Notes: generated by a model not told the origin, from the sequence alone. DNA of 64,000 nucleotides from Pontibacter sp. FD36 (GCF_015686655.1 NZ_JADPMP010000010.1:62001-126000), one strand, 5' to 3'; counted from the first letter of the stretch, positions 17,642-27,568 are shown. A program made the numbers and translations.

Positions 17642-18034
17642 CTATTTCGTTGGAGCCAGTATACTGGCCAATTTTTCTTTCATTAAAATCTTCTGCCCGG
17701 TCTCACCATCTGCCACCAGCCTGTCCCCTACCCGGGCTTCAAAGCTACAAATCACATTGTTGGCATCCTGCGACTTCAGGTAAGCCGTTATTTCGATCAC
17801 ATCCCCCTCAAAAGCCGGGCTTTTATGATTGATAGTCAGAAATGTACCTACACCCTCTTCATCCTCATCTTTCATCTCCAATACAAACAAGCGCCCTGCC
17901 CACTCAGCCGCCTGAGCCAATGAAAAGGTACTGCAAACCGCATGCACCAGTCCATCATCAAAACGAGCAAAGTCCGCCTCTGTTACCGTTTTGCGGTATA
18001 CCTTGCTGTCGCCGGTTTGGAAGGGGTTCTTCAT
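17642..18034 (-). CDS. Hotdog-fold thioesterase family protein
   Basis: The 130-residue protein has the layout of the FlK-like/thioesterase group: VTEADFARFDDGLVHAVCST near the N-terminus, then GVGTFLTINHKSPAFEGDVI and a beta strand pattern. This family hydrolyses acyl-CoA or related thioesters; no substrate can be named. It is directly upstream of smpB. Confidence 0.8.
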   Translation of the reverse strand: MKNPFQTGDSKVYRKTVTEADFARFDDGLVHAVCSTFSLAQAAEWAGRLFVLEMKDEDEEGVGTFLTINHKSPAFEGDVIEITAYLKSQDANNVICSFEARVGDRLVADGETGQKILMKEKLASILAPTK

Positions 18035-18079
18035 TTTTGAATTAGTGATTGAGTGAGTTAGTGATTATGGGTATTGTTA

Positions 18080-18260
18080 AATGGATGATTGTTGATTAAC
18101 AGGATTTGAAGATCCACAGGATTGAGATAGCTGAACAATCGATATTGAGAATCCTGTTAATCCTTATAATCCTGAAAATCCTTGGGGTAGGGGCCCTATA
18201 TAAAGATTCAGACAAATTATACCTGTGCACGATTCGGACAGTTTGCGACCTGTCCCTACA
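18080..18260. repeat. Modular intergenic repeat, copy B
   Basis: The same modules as at 2787-2990, in another order. AGGATT/AATCCT blocks occupy about 18107-18182. Bases 18176-18213 are an exact reverse copy of 2787-2824, joined without a gap to a segment (18205-18241) that matches 2936-2972 with one difference. A degenerate hairpin (GGACAGTTT / GACCTGTCC) ends it. It sits between the thioesterase gene and tsaD, in a spacer without genes. Confidence 0.75.
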
Positions 18261-18310
18261 GTATACCCTCTCAAACTCCTCAACTCCCAAAATATCAAAC
18301 CCCCAAACCT

Positions 18311-19318
18311 CTAAAACTTCATCCTCGGCTCAGGGCTCACATACTGATCAGCAAAGTCACCTTTAAGATACTGGTAATGAGCCGTTATAGCAATCATACC
18401 TGCATTATCGGTACAATACTGAAAAGCCGGGATGTAGACGTTCCAATCGTACTTTTTGGCGTAGTCCTGCAGGGCCTCGCGAAGGCCGGAGTTGGCAGAC
18501 ACGCCACCAGCGATAGCCACTTCTTTTATACCCAGGTCCTTTGCCGCCAACACCACTTTCTTCAGCAGGGTCTTGATCAGGGTATACTGCACGCTGGCGC
18601 AGATATCAGCCAGGTTCTCCTGTACGAAGTTCGGGTTGTCTTTCGTTTTATCTTTAAGGAAGTAAAGCACGGAGGTTTTGATGCCGCTGAACGAAAAGTC
18701 GTAGCCGGGCATATTGCCTACCGGGAACTCGAAGGCCTTTGGGTTACCCTGTGCCGCCGTCTTGTCGAGCATGGGTCCACCCGGATAGGGCAAGCCGAGC
18801 ATTTTAGCGGTCTTGTCAAAGGCCTCCCCTACAGCATCGTCTGTGGTCTGGCCAATAATCTCCATGTCCAGGTGGTCTTTTACGAGCACAACCTGGGTAT
18901 GGCCGCCGCTCACAGTCAGGCACAGGAACGGAAAATTGGGTTTTGGATCATCGATGAAGTGCGCCAGGATGTGCGCCTGCATGTGGTTTACATCAATAAG
19001 GGGGATGTTGAGGCCCAGCGCAAACGACTTGGCAAATGAGCTGCCTACCAGCAAAGCACCCAGCAAGCCCGGGCCGCGGGTAAAAGCCACTGCATTTAAG
19101 TCAGTTTTGTTTACATTTGCTGTACTCAAGGCCTGCTGTACCACCGGAATAATGTTCTGTTGGTGTGCTCGCGACGCAAGCTCCGGCACAACACCGCCGT
19201 ATTTTTCGTGAACGGCCTGAGTAGCAATAACATTTGACAAAACCTTGCCGCCACGTATAACCGCAGCAGAGGTTTCGTCGCACGAAGATTCAATTGCTAA
19301 AATTGTAGGTTCAATCAT
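18311..19318 (-). CDS. tsaD: tRNA threonylcarbamoyladenosine transferase subunit
   Basis: TsaD transfers the threonylcarbamoyl group to A37 of ANN-reading tRNAs. The 335 residues match the family: ILAIESSCDETSAAVI at 6-21, the metal-binding His pair in NHMQAH (near 109-114), CLTVSGGHTQ, and PYPGGPMLDK. It is divergent from the TamB-like gene with only 3 bases between start codons, so each promoter must lie inside the other gene or much further away. Confidence 0.97.
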   Translation of the reverse strand: MIEPTILAIESSCDETSAAVIRGGKVLSNVIATQAVHEKYGGVVPELASRAHQQNIIPVVQQALSTANVNKTDLNAVAFTRGPGLLGALLVGSSFAKSFALGLNIPLIDVNHMQAHILAHFIDDPKPNFPFLCLTVSGGHTQVVLVKDHLDMEIIGQTTDDAVGEAFDKTAKMLGLPYPGGPMLDKTAAQGNPKAFEFPVGNMPGYDFSFSGIKTSVLYFLKDKTKDNPNFVQENLADICASVQYTLIKTLLKKVVLAAKDLGIKEVAIAGGVSANSGLREALQDYAKKYDWNVYIPAFQYCTDNAGMIAITAHYQYLKGDFADQYVSPEPRMKF

Positions 19319-19321
19319 CTT

Positions 19322-22300
19322 TTGGAAAAAGAACAGTCCATAAATTACTTCAAAGTTATAGGAAAAGCCATTCTAAAAATAGTTTTGGCCTTAATCCTGT
19401 TGCTTTTGGTGGCATTTGCGGTTGTTTTTGTGGCCATTCGCTACCCAGGGGTGCAAACCAAGGTCGCCCAGAAAGCAGCCGAGTACATCTCCCGTACCAT
19501 TGATCACGAAGTCACGATCGGGCGTGTGGATATCGAGTTTTTCAGCAACGTGATTCTGGAACAGGTGAAGGTGCTCGATTACCGGGGTGAGGAGCTCTTT
19601 TACGTAGGTCGGGCCGAGGCAGACATCAGCCTGTTCTCTATCTTCCGGCCAAACACCCTGGGTATAGCCACGCTGGAGCTGCAGGAGCCACGGGCTAACC
19701 TGGTGCAGTACGAGGGCACCGATTCCCTCAACCTATCCACCTTCATCACTTCACTCGGCAATCTGATCACTAAAGACACGACCAAGGCTTCCCAACCCTT
19801 CGAGTTCTCGATCGATGAACTGATCATCAAAAACGGCGCCTTTACCTACGACGACTTCAACCGTGCCCCCACCGACTACGGCATCGACTACTTTCACCTG
19901 GGTATAGACAGCATCTCGGCACGCTTTACGGAGTTTGAGCCCGGCGACACCCTTAAGGTCCGGGTAACAGACCTGACTGCTTTCGAACGTCCGTCCGGTA
20001 TACGGCTGCACAATCTCGATGTGTTGATGACCTATGCTTCTACCTTCTGGGAATGGGACGAGCTCGACCTGCGAGTGAACGAAAGCAATGTGCAGGAGTA
20101 CATCCGCTTTGATTATAACCGTTTTGGCAACTTCTCCGACTTTATCGATAGCGTGACGATGACGGCCCGTGTGAAGGACTCGCGGGTGTATTCCCGTGAC
20201 ATTGCCCTCTTTGCCCCACAGATCAAAGACTACAATGAGAATGCCTACATCGCATCGGGGGAATTTGAAGGTCGTGTAGCGGAGTTCGTGGCGACCAACC
20301 TGGATGTAAAGTATGGGCAGAACACCCACATTGTAGGCACCATGAACGTGGATGGCCTGCCTAACTGGGGTGAAACCTTTGCCAACATCCGCCTTCAGAC
20401 CTCTACGCTTAATGCCGATGACATCAAGCAGTTTCTGCCTGCCGATGCCTATACCATCGCCTCCCGCTTAGGAACAGTGAAGATCGACGGGCGCTTCCTG
20501 GGTTTCTACAATGACTTTGTGGCCAATGGCAGTTTTGCTACGGCGCTGGGCAATGTGCAGTCCGACATCAACATGAAGATAAACCGGAGCAACAATGCCT
20601 CCTCTTACCGTGGTCGACTTAAAACACAGAATTTCAACATCGGTCGCCTGATAGGCAATGCGGACGTTATCAAAACGATCACCATGGATGGTCGTGTTGT
20701 GGGATCTAGCTTTACACTGGAAGATGCCCGCATGGAGATCAACGCAGATATTGCACAGCTTCACCTCCTTGATTATAACTACCGCAACATCCGCACGGAC
20801 GGCACCCTGAGCCGCCAGCGTTACGAGGGTCGCTTTGCCATTGCTGACCCGAACCTCGTCTTTACGGCCAATGGCGAAGTGAACCTGGCAAATAACAACC
20901 AGGCTTTCAACCTGAGGGCTGATCTGGACAAAGCCGACCTGAAAGCGCTACGCATTTCGGATAAGTCGGTGATCGTACAGGCCAATGCTGACCTCAATTT
21001 CCGCGGCCTCCGACTTGATGACTTTGAGGGCACCGCCTTCTTTGACAGTGCCGCCGTCACTTACGAAGGCCAGCGTGTCGCCCTCGACACGATCCGGGTA
21101 CAGTCACGTATCGGTGAGGGTATACGCAGTCTTACGCTCCGCTCTACCCCACTGGCCTTGCGCGTGAGCGGTGACTTTGATTACTCCGTCCTGATAGACG
21201 ATCTGAAGCAACTGGTGCAGGAGTACCAACTGAACTTTGAGAGTAACGATGCCGCCACAGCTGCTTATTATAGCCGCAAGCGGCCCTCTAACCGTCCCGA
21301 ATATAGCCTCGACTATGATCTATACCTGCGGCGGGTCAATCCGCTTATCCATTTATTTGTGCCAGAGCTTACTGTTTCTGACTTCTCAAAGTTGGAGGGC
21401 ACTTTCCGGCATGGCAATACAGTTATCCTAACATCCTATGCGCAGATAGACACGATCCTGTATGATGATGTAACACTATACGAGAATGACATAGAGCTTA
21501 GTACCTCCAAGCTGCAAAACAGTCCGGATGTGCTGGCCAGTGCCCAGTTTACCTCCGAAAAGCAGGTACTTCCTTCCGTGGGTGAAACAGAGCGCCTCCT
21601 GCTGGAAGCGATCTGGAGTGAGCGCACGATCGGGTTTTATACCAACCTGCTGCAACCCGCTTTTAACAACCAAGCCACCGTGGTTGGCGACATTAATTTC
21701 CTCCAGGACCGCCTACAGGTGGTATTTGGCAGATCCAATATTACCCTTCGCGAAACTCCATGGGCTTTCCAACCGGGCAGTATGGTGTACATCAGCGAGA
21801 ACGGAAAGCGCTTTGATTTTGAAGAACTGATTCTTTCCAACCAGGATCAGATCATCCGGGTAGACGGCGCCATCGGTCAGGACCCAGGTAGTACGCTGGT
21901 GGCCAGCATCAAGAACTTTGACCTCCGCAACCTCAACCCGCTCATGCCCGAGCAGATCAGAGGTACCCTGAATGCTGAACTGACGGCACAGGATGTTTAT
22001 AATAATGCCCTTCTGAACGCAGGCATGCGCGTCGACTCGTTCTACCTCGACAATGTATTGATCGGCGACATCCGGGGCAAGGGCGACTGGAACAATGAAC
22101 AGCAGCAGATGGTGGTCGATGTGGACGTAGAACGGAACAGCAAGAAAGTATTAACACTGACAGGCAACTACTATCCCCGTGCCGAAGAAGAGCAACTGGA
22201 TATGCTGGCCGTGCTGGACGAGACCCAGCTCAAGATTGTGGAGCCGATCCTGAAACCGATCATGTCGCAGCTGGAGGGAACCATGGAGGGGCGCATCCGG

Positions 22301-23899
22301 GTGCTCGGCAAGTTGTCGGCACCGATCCTGACTGGCTCTGTCATGGTTACCGGCGGTCAGTTCCGCTTCGATTACCTTGGCACCACCTACCGATTCTCCG
22401 ACCGGGTCTACTTCGGGGCCAATAGCATTAGCTTCCGCAATGCGCAGCTGCGTGACCTATATGGTAATGTAGGCACTGTGACAGGCGGCATCGCCCACGA
22501 TGGCTTCCAGAACATGGTGCTCGACCTGAATGCCCGCTTCCGGAACCTCATGATCCTGAACACGACTTACGAACAAAACGAACTCTACTATGGTACCGCC
22601 TTTGGCACCGGTACAGCCAGCGTGCTGGGTCCTGTGGACAACCTGAAGATAGACGTGAACGCCCGAAGCGACGCCAACACCCGTATTGTTGTGCCGCTTG
22701 ACAACCAGACCGACCTGGCCCGCAAAGACTTTATCCGTTTTGTAAACCGCAACATCAGCGACTCAACCGGTGTGGCCGTGGCAGTGGAAGAGCAGCGGGT
22801 TGACCTTTCTGGCATTAACATGAATTTTGACCTGGACGTGACTGATGACGCCTATTTCGAGATCATCATCGACCGGCAGACAGGTGACGTGATCCGGGGT
22901 TCAGGTAGCGGACAAATCCAAATGACGATTGACACCCGGGGCGAGTTTAATATGTATGGCAACTTTGAGATTGCCAATGGCGCCTATAACCTTAACCTAC
23001 TGGAGGGGGTGGTATCACGTGAATTCCGGGTGACGCCTGGAGGTACTCTGTCCTGGAACGGCGACCCGCTGGAAGGCATCATGGACCTGCGTGCCACCTA
23101 TACTCAAAGCGCATCCTTAGCCGATATTATGACCAACCGAGGCGAAAGCGATTTAACATCTGCTCCGCAAGGTCGCTACCCGGTAACGGCGATTGTTGAT
23201 CTGAAAGGTCCTATACTGACACCCGAAATTCGGCTGGGCCTGGACTTTGAGAGTATGCCGGCCAATGCCCGCCTGCAGCTTGACCCTATCATTGCAGCTA
23301 TCCGCAACGATGAAAATGAATTGAACAGACAAGTGTTCAGCTTACTTGTACTGCGCAGGCTGGCCCCTATTGGCATGTTTGCCTCTTTTGACAATGCTGG
23401 CGTTTCAGCAGTGGGCGGTAGTTTGGGAAGCTTGCTCACAGGGCAACTCAGCGGCCTGCTCAACTCCATAGACAGCAATCTGGAGGTCGATATCGGCCTG
23501 GGTGATGTGAGTCAGGATGCGCTCTCCACTTTGCAACTGCGCCTGAGCTATACCTTCTTTCAGGGGCGCCTGCGGGTAAGTAGCCAGACAGGTATAGGCG
23601 CAGCCGCACAGTCCGAGCAGGCTGGTGGCAACAACCGAAGCTCTTATCAGGGTAACTGGTCCATCGAGTACTACATCACACAGAGCGGCGAGTTGAGAGC
23701 CCGACTGGAGTATAACACCCTGCCTGAAAACTACCGCACCCGGGTTTCGAATACGCAGCGCCTTAGCTTACTGCACACAAAGCGCTTCGACAATCTGCGG
23801 GAGCTCTTTGGCCGGGATCGGGATGCACGCCGCGAGCGCCGACGCGAGCAGCGGGAAACACCCATCATCCTCGACTCCGACCCACGCATGAATCTGTAA
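19322..23899 (+). CDS. TamB-like translocation/assembly protein (DUF490 family)
   Basis: The 1525-residue protein has an N-terminal membrane anchor at about 14-38 (ILKIVLALILLLLVAFAVVF) and then a very long beta-rich repeat region. The C-terminal DUF490/TamB domain (about 1050-1470) includes GSGSGQIQMTIDTRGEFNMYGN and RQVFSLLVLRRLAP. TamB-like proteins span the periplasm and move lipids or assist outer-membrane protein assembly. The start is TTG at 19322: no ATG or GTG lies between it and the in-frame stop at 19298, and starting later would remove the membrane anchor. Pairing with tsaD appears common in Bacteroidota. A terminator follows directly. Confidence 0.9.
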   Translation: MEKEQSINYFKVIGKAILKIVLALILLLLVAFAVVFVAIRYPGVQTKVAQKAAEYISRTIDHEVTIGRVDIEFFSNVILEQVKVLDYRGEELFYVGRAEADISLFSIFRPNTLGIATLELQEPRANLVQYEGTDSLNLSTFITSLGNLITKDTTKASQPFEFSIDELIIKNGAFTYDDFNRAPTDYGIDYFHLGIDSISARFTEFEPGDTLKVRVTDLTAFERPSGIRLHNLDVLMTYASTFWEWDELDLRVNESNVQEYIRFDYNRFGNFSDFIDSVTMTARVKDSRVYSRDIALFAPQIKDYNENAYIASGEFEGRVAEFVATNLDVKYGQNTHIVGTMNVDGLPNWGETFANIRLQTSTLNADDIKQFLPADAYTIASRLGTVKIDGRFLGFYNDFVANGSFATALGNVQSDINMKINRSNNASSYRGRLKTQNFNIGRLIGNADVIKTITMDGRVVGSSFTLEDARMEINADIAQLHLLDYNYRNIRTDGTLSRQRYEGRFAIADPNLVFTANGEVNLANNNQAFNLRADLDKADLKALRISDKSVIVQANADLNFRGLRLDDFEGTAFFDSAAVTYEGQRVALDTIRVQSRIGEGIRSLTLRSTPLALRVSGDFDYSVLIDDLKQLVQEYQLNFESNDAATAAYYSRKRPSNRPEYSLDYDLYLRRVNPLIHLFVPELTVSDFSKLEGTFRHGNTVILTSYAQIDTILYDDVTLYENDIELSTSKLQNSPDVLASAQFTSEKQVLPSVGETERLLLEAIWSERTIGFYTNLLQPAFNNQATVVGDINFLQDRLQVVFGRSNITLRETPWAFQPGSMVYISENGKRFDFEELILSNQDQIIRVDGAIGQDPGSTLVASIKNFDLRNLNPLMPEQIRGTLNAELTAQDVYNNALLNAGMRVDSFYLDNVLIGDIRGKGDWNNEQQQMVVDVDVERNSKKVLTLTGNYYPRAEEEQLDMLAVLDETQLKIVEPILKPIMSQLEGTMEGRIRVLGKLSAPILTGSVMVTGGQFRFDYLGTTYRFSDRVYFGANSISFRNAQLRDLYGNVGTVTGGIAHDGFQNMVLDLNARFRNLMILNTTYEQNELYYGTAFGTGTASVLGPVDNLKIDVNARSDANTRIVVPLDNQTDLARKDFIRFVNRNISDSTGVAVAVEEQRVDLSGINMNFDLDVTDDAYFEIIIDRQTGDVIRGSGSGQIQMTIDTRGEFNMYGNFEIANGAYNLNLLEGVVSREFRVTPGGTLSWNGDPLEGIMDLRATYTQSASLADIMTNRGESDLTSAPQGRYPVTAIVDLKGPILTPEIRLGLDFESMPANARLQLDPIIAAIRNDENELNRQVFSLLVLRRLAPIGMFASFDNAGVSAVGGSLGSLLTGQLSGLLNSIDSNLEVDIGLGDVSQDALSTLQLRLSYTFFQGRLRVSSQTGIGAAAQSEQAGGNNRSSYQGNWSIEYYITQSGELRARLEYNTLPENYRTRVSNTQRLSLLHTKRFDNLRELFGRDRDARRERRREQRETPIILDSDPRMNL

Positions 23900-23925
23900 A
23901 GCCCGGAACACTAGCCGGGCTTTTT
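23900..23925 (+). terminator. Rho-independent terminator
   Basis: AGCCCGG (23900-23906) and CCGGGCT (23915-23921) form a 7-bp stem with loop AACACTAG, followed by T-rich sequence. It begins immediately after the TamB-like stop codon. Confidence 0.88.
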
Positions 23926-23967
23926 GCATTAGCTGGCCGGAAGCACCTCATATTTAAATAATATTTC

Positions 23968-23975
23968 TATTTTTG
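23968..23975 (+). promoter_or_regulatory. Possible -7 element for the ftsX operon
   Basis: TATTTTTG matches TAnnTTTG, 17 bases before the ftsX ATG and after the preceding terminator. No -33 TTG at standard spacing was seen. The transcript leader would be very short. Confidence 0.4.
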
Positions 23976-23991
23976 CACGGAAGCGTATCGT

Positions 23992-24891
23992 ATGGCAACA
24001 ACTACCCCCAAGACAGTCAAGAAGAAGAAGCTCGGTAATTACCCGCATGCCATGGTGGTGTTCTCCATCTCCCTGGCTTTGTTTGTAATTGGCCTGTTTG
24101 GCATGCTGCTGATTCATGCTGGCAAGCTCTCCGACATTGTGAAAGAAAGCATTGAAATGCAGGTATACCTGGATCGTGATCTGACACAGGTACAGCTGGA
24201 CCGCTTGCAGAAGACACTGGCTGCGAAAGAGTACGTGGCTTATAAGGGAGACACAGCTCAGGTTCGGTTCCTTTCAAAAGAAGAGGGTGCCAAGGCCTTT
24301 CTCGAAGAGACCGGTGAAGACTTCATGGCCTTTTTGGGAGATAACCCACTTCGTGACACCTATGTGCTCCGCATCAATGCCGAGAGCTCCAGTTCAGCCC
24401 AGCTTAAAGGTATAAAAAACGACATCGAAGGTATAGAGGGGGTGTATGAAGTACAGTATGTGGAGAGCCTGATCGAGTCTATTAACAGCAATATTCAGAA
24501 AATCAGCATCCTGCTGATCGCATTTGCAGGTATACTGGTACTGGTGGTGATTATCCTGATCAACAACACCATCAAACTTGCCTTGTACTCCCAGCGATTC
24601 CTGATCCGGAGTATGCAATTGGTGGGTGCTACCTCTTTCTTTATTCAGCGACCTTTTCTTAACCGCGCCGCATTTCAAGGCATCATAAGTGGCATTGTTG
24701 CATCTGTTTTGCTTTTTGCGTTGATGCAGTATGCTTACCGTGAGATTACAGAACTGAGTCTGCTTAAAGACGAAGAGCAGATGTACATGCTCATGATCGC
24801 CCTGATCGTATTGGGTGCCGTAATCGGTTTCCTGAGCTCTTACCGCGCCGTACGCAAGTACCTGCGCCTTTCACTTGACGAATTATATTAA
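23992..24891 (+). CDS. ftsX: Cell division protein FtsX
   Basis: FtsX is the permease-like part of FtsEX, which activates peptidoglycan hydrolases at the septum. The 299 residues show four membrane helices (about 20-42, 165-190, 220-242, 262-284) with the extracytoplasmic loop between the first two. The N-terminus is Lys-rich. It heads a run of five genes on the same strand. The gene for its ATPase partner FtsE is not in the window. Confidence 0.94.
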   Translation: MATTTPKTVKKKKLGNYPHAMVVFSISLALFVIGLFGMLLIHAGKLSDIVKESIEMQVYLDRDLTQVQLDRLQKTLAAKEYVAYKGDTAQVRFLSKEEGAKAFLEETGEDFMAFLGDNPLRDTYVLRINAESSSSAQLKGIKNDIEGIEGVYEVQYVESLIESINSNIQKISILLIAFAGILVLVVIILINNTIKLALYSQRFLIRSMQLVGATSFFIQRPFLNRAAFQGIISGIVASVLLFALMQYAYREITELSLLKDEEQMYMLMIALIVLGAVIGFLSSYRAVRKYLRLSLDELY

Positions 24892-24892
24892 T

Positions 24893-25120
24893 ATGGAAAA
24901 TAAGAACAAGCTTGCCTTTGGCAGAAAGAACTACATCCTGATGCTGGTGGGCATTGCCGTGCTGGCAGTTGGTTTTATCATCATGACGCTCGATGACGAG
25001 CAGTATGGCCTCGGCTTTATGGGTATCACATTGGGCCCGATCGTGGTCATGGCCGGCTTTGTGATCGAGCTGTTTGCGATCATGGTGAAAGATAGAACAC
25101 ACGAAAACACAGAAGAGTAG
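24893..25120 (+). CDS. DUF3098 small membrane protein
   Basis: From ATG at 24893 the protein has 75 residues: MENKNKLAFGRKNYILML, then two hydrophobic helices (about 16-35 and 45-66), ending in a charged tail. It is a small Bacteroidota-type protein that sits between ftsX and uppP. The start lies one base after the ftsX stop. Its function is unknown; co-location suggests an envelope role. Confidence 0.88.
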   Translation: MENKNKLAFGRKNYILMLVGIAVLAVGFIIMTLDDEQYGLGFMGITLGPIVVMAGFVIELFAIMVKDRTHENTEE

Positions 25121-25124
25121 TTAG

Positions 25125-25958
25125 ATGAGTGAATGGCAGGCTATCATTTTAGCCATAGTTGAAGGACTTACCGAATTTTTGCCTGTATCCTCTACAGGTC
25201 ACATGATCATTGCTTCGGCCCTGATGGGTATAAACGAGCTTCCGATCACCAAGATATTTGCCGTAAACATTCAGTTTGGTGCTATCCTGTCGGTGGTGGT
25301 GCTGTATTGGAAGCGCTTTCTCAACAGTTTTGAGTTTTATCAGAAACTGATCTTTGCCTTTATACCTGCGGCAGTCATTGGCTTCCTCCTCAACGACGTA
25401 ATCGACGCGATGCTGGGCAGTGTGTTTATCACAGCTGTGATGCTGGTGGCTGGCGGTGTGGTACTGCTCTTCGTGGACAAGTGGTTCGCCCATGCCCAGG
25501 AAAACAAGATCACCTATAAGAATGCGCTTGTTATCGGTTTCTTTCAGTGCATTGCTATGATTCCGGGCGTTTCGCGCTCTGCAGCTTCTATTATCGGTGG
25601 CCTTACCCAAGGCATCAACCGCAAGGCGGCAGCTGAATTCTCCTTCTTTCTGGCGGTACCTACTATGCTGGCAGCAGCGGGTTATAAGCTGGTAAAAGAC
25701 CTGCTCAAGCTTGAGATCTCAGACATCGTCACCTTCGACCTCGTAAAAATCAGAAACAGCTTCGACGTCATCACAGCCGATGATCTGCGCCTGTTGCTTA
25801 TCGGCAATGTGGTTGCTTTTATAGTGGCTATGATTGCGATCAGGTTCTTCATCAACTTCCTGACCAAGTATGGCTTCAAGATGTTCGGGTATTACCGTAT
25901 AGCACTAGGTATAGCCTTGCTGGCACTGCTGGCCATGGGTGTTGACTTAAGAGTATAA
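25125..25958 (+). CDS. uppP: Undecaprenyl-diphosphatase UppP (BacA)
   Basis: This membrane enzyme removes a phosphate from undecaprenyl diphosphate to recycle the lipid carrier used for peptidoglycan and surface glycans. The 277 residues include the active-site motifs [14 protein letters not shown] (13-26) and [13 protein letters not shown] (near 150), and about eight membrane helices. It starts 4 bases after the DUF3098 stop. Confidence 0.96.
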   Translation: MSEWQAIILAIVEGLTEFLPVSSTGHMIIASALMGINELPITKIFAVNIQFGAILSVVVLYWKRFLNSFEFYQKLIFAFIPAAVIGFLLNDVIDAMLGSVFITAVMLVAGGVVLLFVDKWFAHAQENKITYKNALVIGFFQCIAMIPGVSRSAASIIGGLTQGINRKAAAEFSFFLAVPTMLAAAGYKLVKDLLKLEISDIVTFDLVKIRNSFDVITADDLRLLLIGNVVAFIVAMIAIRFFINFLTKYGFKMFGYYRIALGIALLALLAMGVDLRV

Positions 25959-25959
25959 C

Positions 25960-26655
25960 ATGAACTACAACTTTGAAGCAGGCGAGATACTGCTCCTTGA
26001 TAAACCGCTTACCTGGACGTCGTTTGACGTGGTGAAAAAAGTGCGCAATACCCTGCGTGTAAAGAAGATCGGCCATGCCGGCACCCTTGATCCTCTGGCA
26101 TCGGGACTGCTGATCCTGTGCACCGGTAAGTTCACCAAGCGCATCGACGAGATACAGGCGCAGGAAAAAGAGTACACCGGCACCATCACACTGGGCCAGA
26201 CCACTCCCTCTTACGACCTCGAAACGCCCGTAAGCGAAAGCAAGGACATCAGTCACCTGACACCAGAGGACATACAAGCTGCTGCCAATAGTTTCGTAGG
26301 CACCATTGAGCAGATACCTCCTATTTACTCGGCGGTGATGATAGACGGCAAACGTGCCTATGACCTGGCCCGCAAAGGCAAGGAGGCCGAGATGAAGCCG
26401 CGCACTGTGACCATCAAGGCGTTTGACATCACAAACATTGAGGGAGCTGTTATTTCTTTTAAAGTGATTTGCAGCAAAGGCACCTACATCCGCAGCCTGG
26501 CCCACGATCTGGGACAGAAGTTAGGAGTAGGCGCACACCTGTCTGCCCTGGTGCGCACCCGTATCGGGGAGTACAAGTTAGAGGATGCCCTCACGATCGA
26601 AGACATTCAGGAAATCAGAAGAGCCCAACTCGAAGCGAATGGAAGTAATTCGTGA
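25960..26655 (+). CDS. truB: tRNA pseudouridine(55) synthase
   Basis: TruB makes pseudouridine 55 in the T loop of tRNAs. The 231-residue protein has the catalytic Asp44 in GHAGTLDPLASGLL and the later motifs IPPIYSAVMIDGKRAYDLAR and CSKGTYIRSLAHDLG. It is shorter than E. coli TruB and lacks most of the C-terminal PUA domain, as is common in Bacteroidota. It starts 1 base after uppP and overlaps ribF by 17 bases. Confidence 0.96.
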   Translation: MNYNFEAGEILLLDKPLTWTSFDVVKKVRNTLRVKKIGHAGTLDPLASGLLILCTGKFTKRIDEIQAQEKEYTGTITLGQTTPSYDLETPVSESKDISHLTPEDIQAAANSFVGTIEQIPPIYSAVMIDGKRAYDLARKGKEAEMKPRTVTIKAFDITNIEGAVISFKVICSKGTYIRSLAHDLGQKLGVGAHLSALVRTRIGEYKLEDALTIEDIQEIRRAQLEANGSNS

Positions 26656-27568
26656 TATAGCTGAGTTTCCGAAGCTGAGTTTCCCGGTGGTCACCAGCGG
26701 CACCTTCGACGGGGTGCATGTAGGCCACCAGAAGATTCTGCAGCGCGTGAAAGAACGTGCCCGCCAGACTAATGGTCAGAGTGTGGTGATCACCTACTGG
26801 CCACACCCGCGCCTGGTGCTCTTTCCGGAGGACAATGACCTCAAGCTGCTCGCCACCATCGAGGAGCGCATTGAACAGCTGCGCAGCTTCGGGATTGACT
26901 TCCTGCTGATCATACCGTTTACCAAAGCATTCTCCCGCCTGAGTTCGCGCACCTTTATTGAAGATGTGCTCGTGAAGGCCATCCATACCAAAGTACTCGT
27001 CATTGGGTACGATCACCGCTTCGGGAAAAACCGCGAAGGCAGTTTTGAACATCTGAAAGCCCGCTCCGCTCAATACGGCTTCGAAGTAGAAGAAATTCCA
27101 CGTCAGGATGTGGACGATATCGGTGTGAGCTCCACTAAAATCCGGAAGGCAATTGAGTCGGGTGATATACCTACAGCCAACCGCTACCTGGGCCATACTT
27201 ACAGCCTTACCTCTACCGTGGTGGAAGGCAACAAATTGGGCCGCACCATTGGCTTCCCGACTGCCAACCTGGCCATGCCCGCCTCGCACAAGCTTATACC
27301 TGCCCATGGCGTGTATGCGGTTTGGGTAAAGCACAACGAACAGCGGCTACCCGGTATGATGAACATCGGCATACGCCCGACAGTTGACGGTTCTCACCTC
27401 ACCCTGGAAGTACACCTGATCAATTTTGAGGGCAATCTCTATGGCCATACCCTGACCGTTGAGTTTGTGGAAATGCTGCGTCAGGAAAAGAAATTTGAAG
27501 GATTTGAAGCCCTTAAGGCCCAGTTAGCCAAGGATAAAGATGCCGCTATGCGTATACTTCAGGCGTAG
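26639..27568 (+). CDS. ribF: Bifunctional riboflavin kinase / FAD synthetase
   Basis: RibF phosphorylates riboflavin to FMN and then adenylates it to FAD. From ATG at 26639 the protein has 309 residues. The adenylyltransferase motif TFDGVHVGHQK is at 22-32, DVDDIGVSSTKIRKAI follows mid-protein, and the kinase domain has GRTIGFPTANLA and MMNIGIRPTVDG. The frame opens 54 bases earlier inside truB, but this ATG gives the normal N-terminus. It is the last gene of the ftsX run. Confidence 0.96.
   Translation: MEVIRDIAEFPKLSFPVVTSGTFDGVHVGHQKILQRVKERARQTNGQSVVITYWPHPRLVLFPEDNDLKLLATIEERIEQLRSFGIDFLLIIPFTKAFSRLSSRTFIEDVLVKAIHTKVLVIGYDHRFGKNREGSFEHLKARSAQYGFEVEEIPRQDVDDIGVSSTKIRKAIESGDIPTANRYLGHTYSLTSTVVEGNKLGRTIGFPTANLAMPASHKLIPAHGVYAVWVKHNEQRLPGMMNIGIRPTVDGSHLTLEVHLINFEGNLYGHTLTVEFVEMLRQEKKFEGFEALKAQLAKDKDAAMRILQA

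Noticed and set aside
26615-27334. Long open frame (239 codons) opposite ribF, and a 209-codon one at 25876-26505 opposite truB
   Set aside because: Both lie fully across well-identified genes in the ftsX operon and read as composition shadows.
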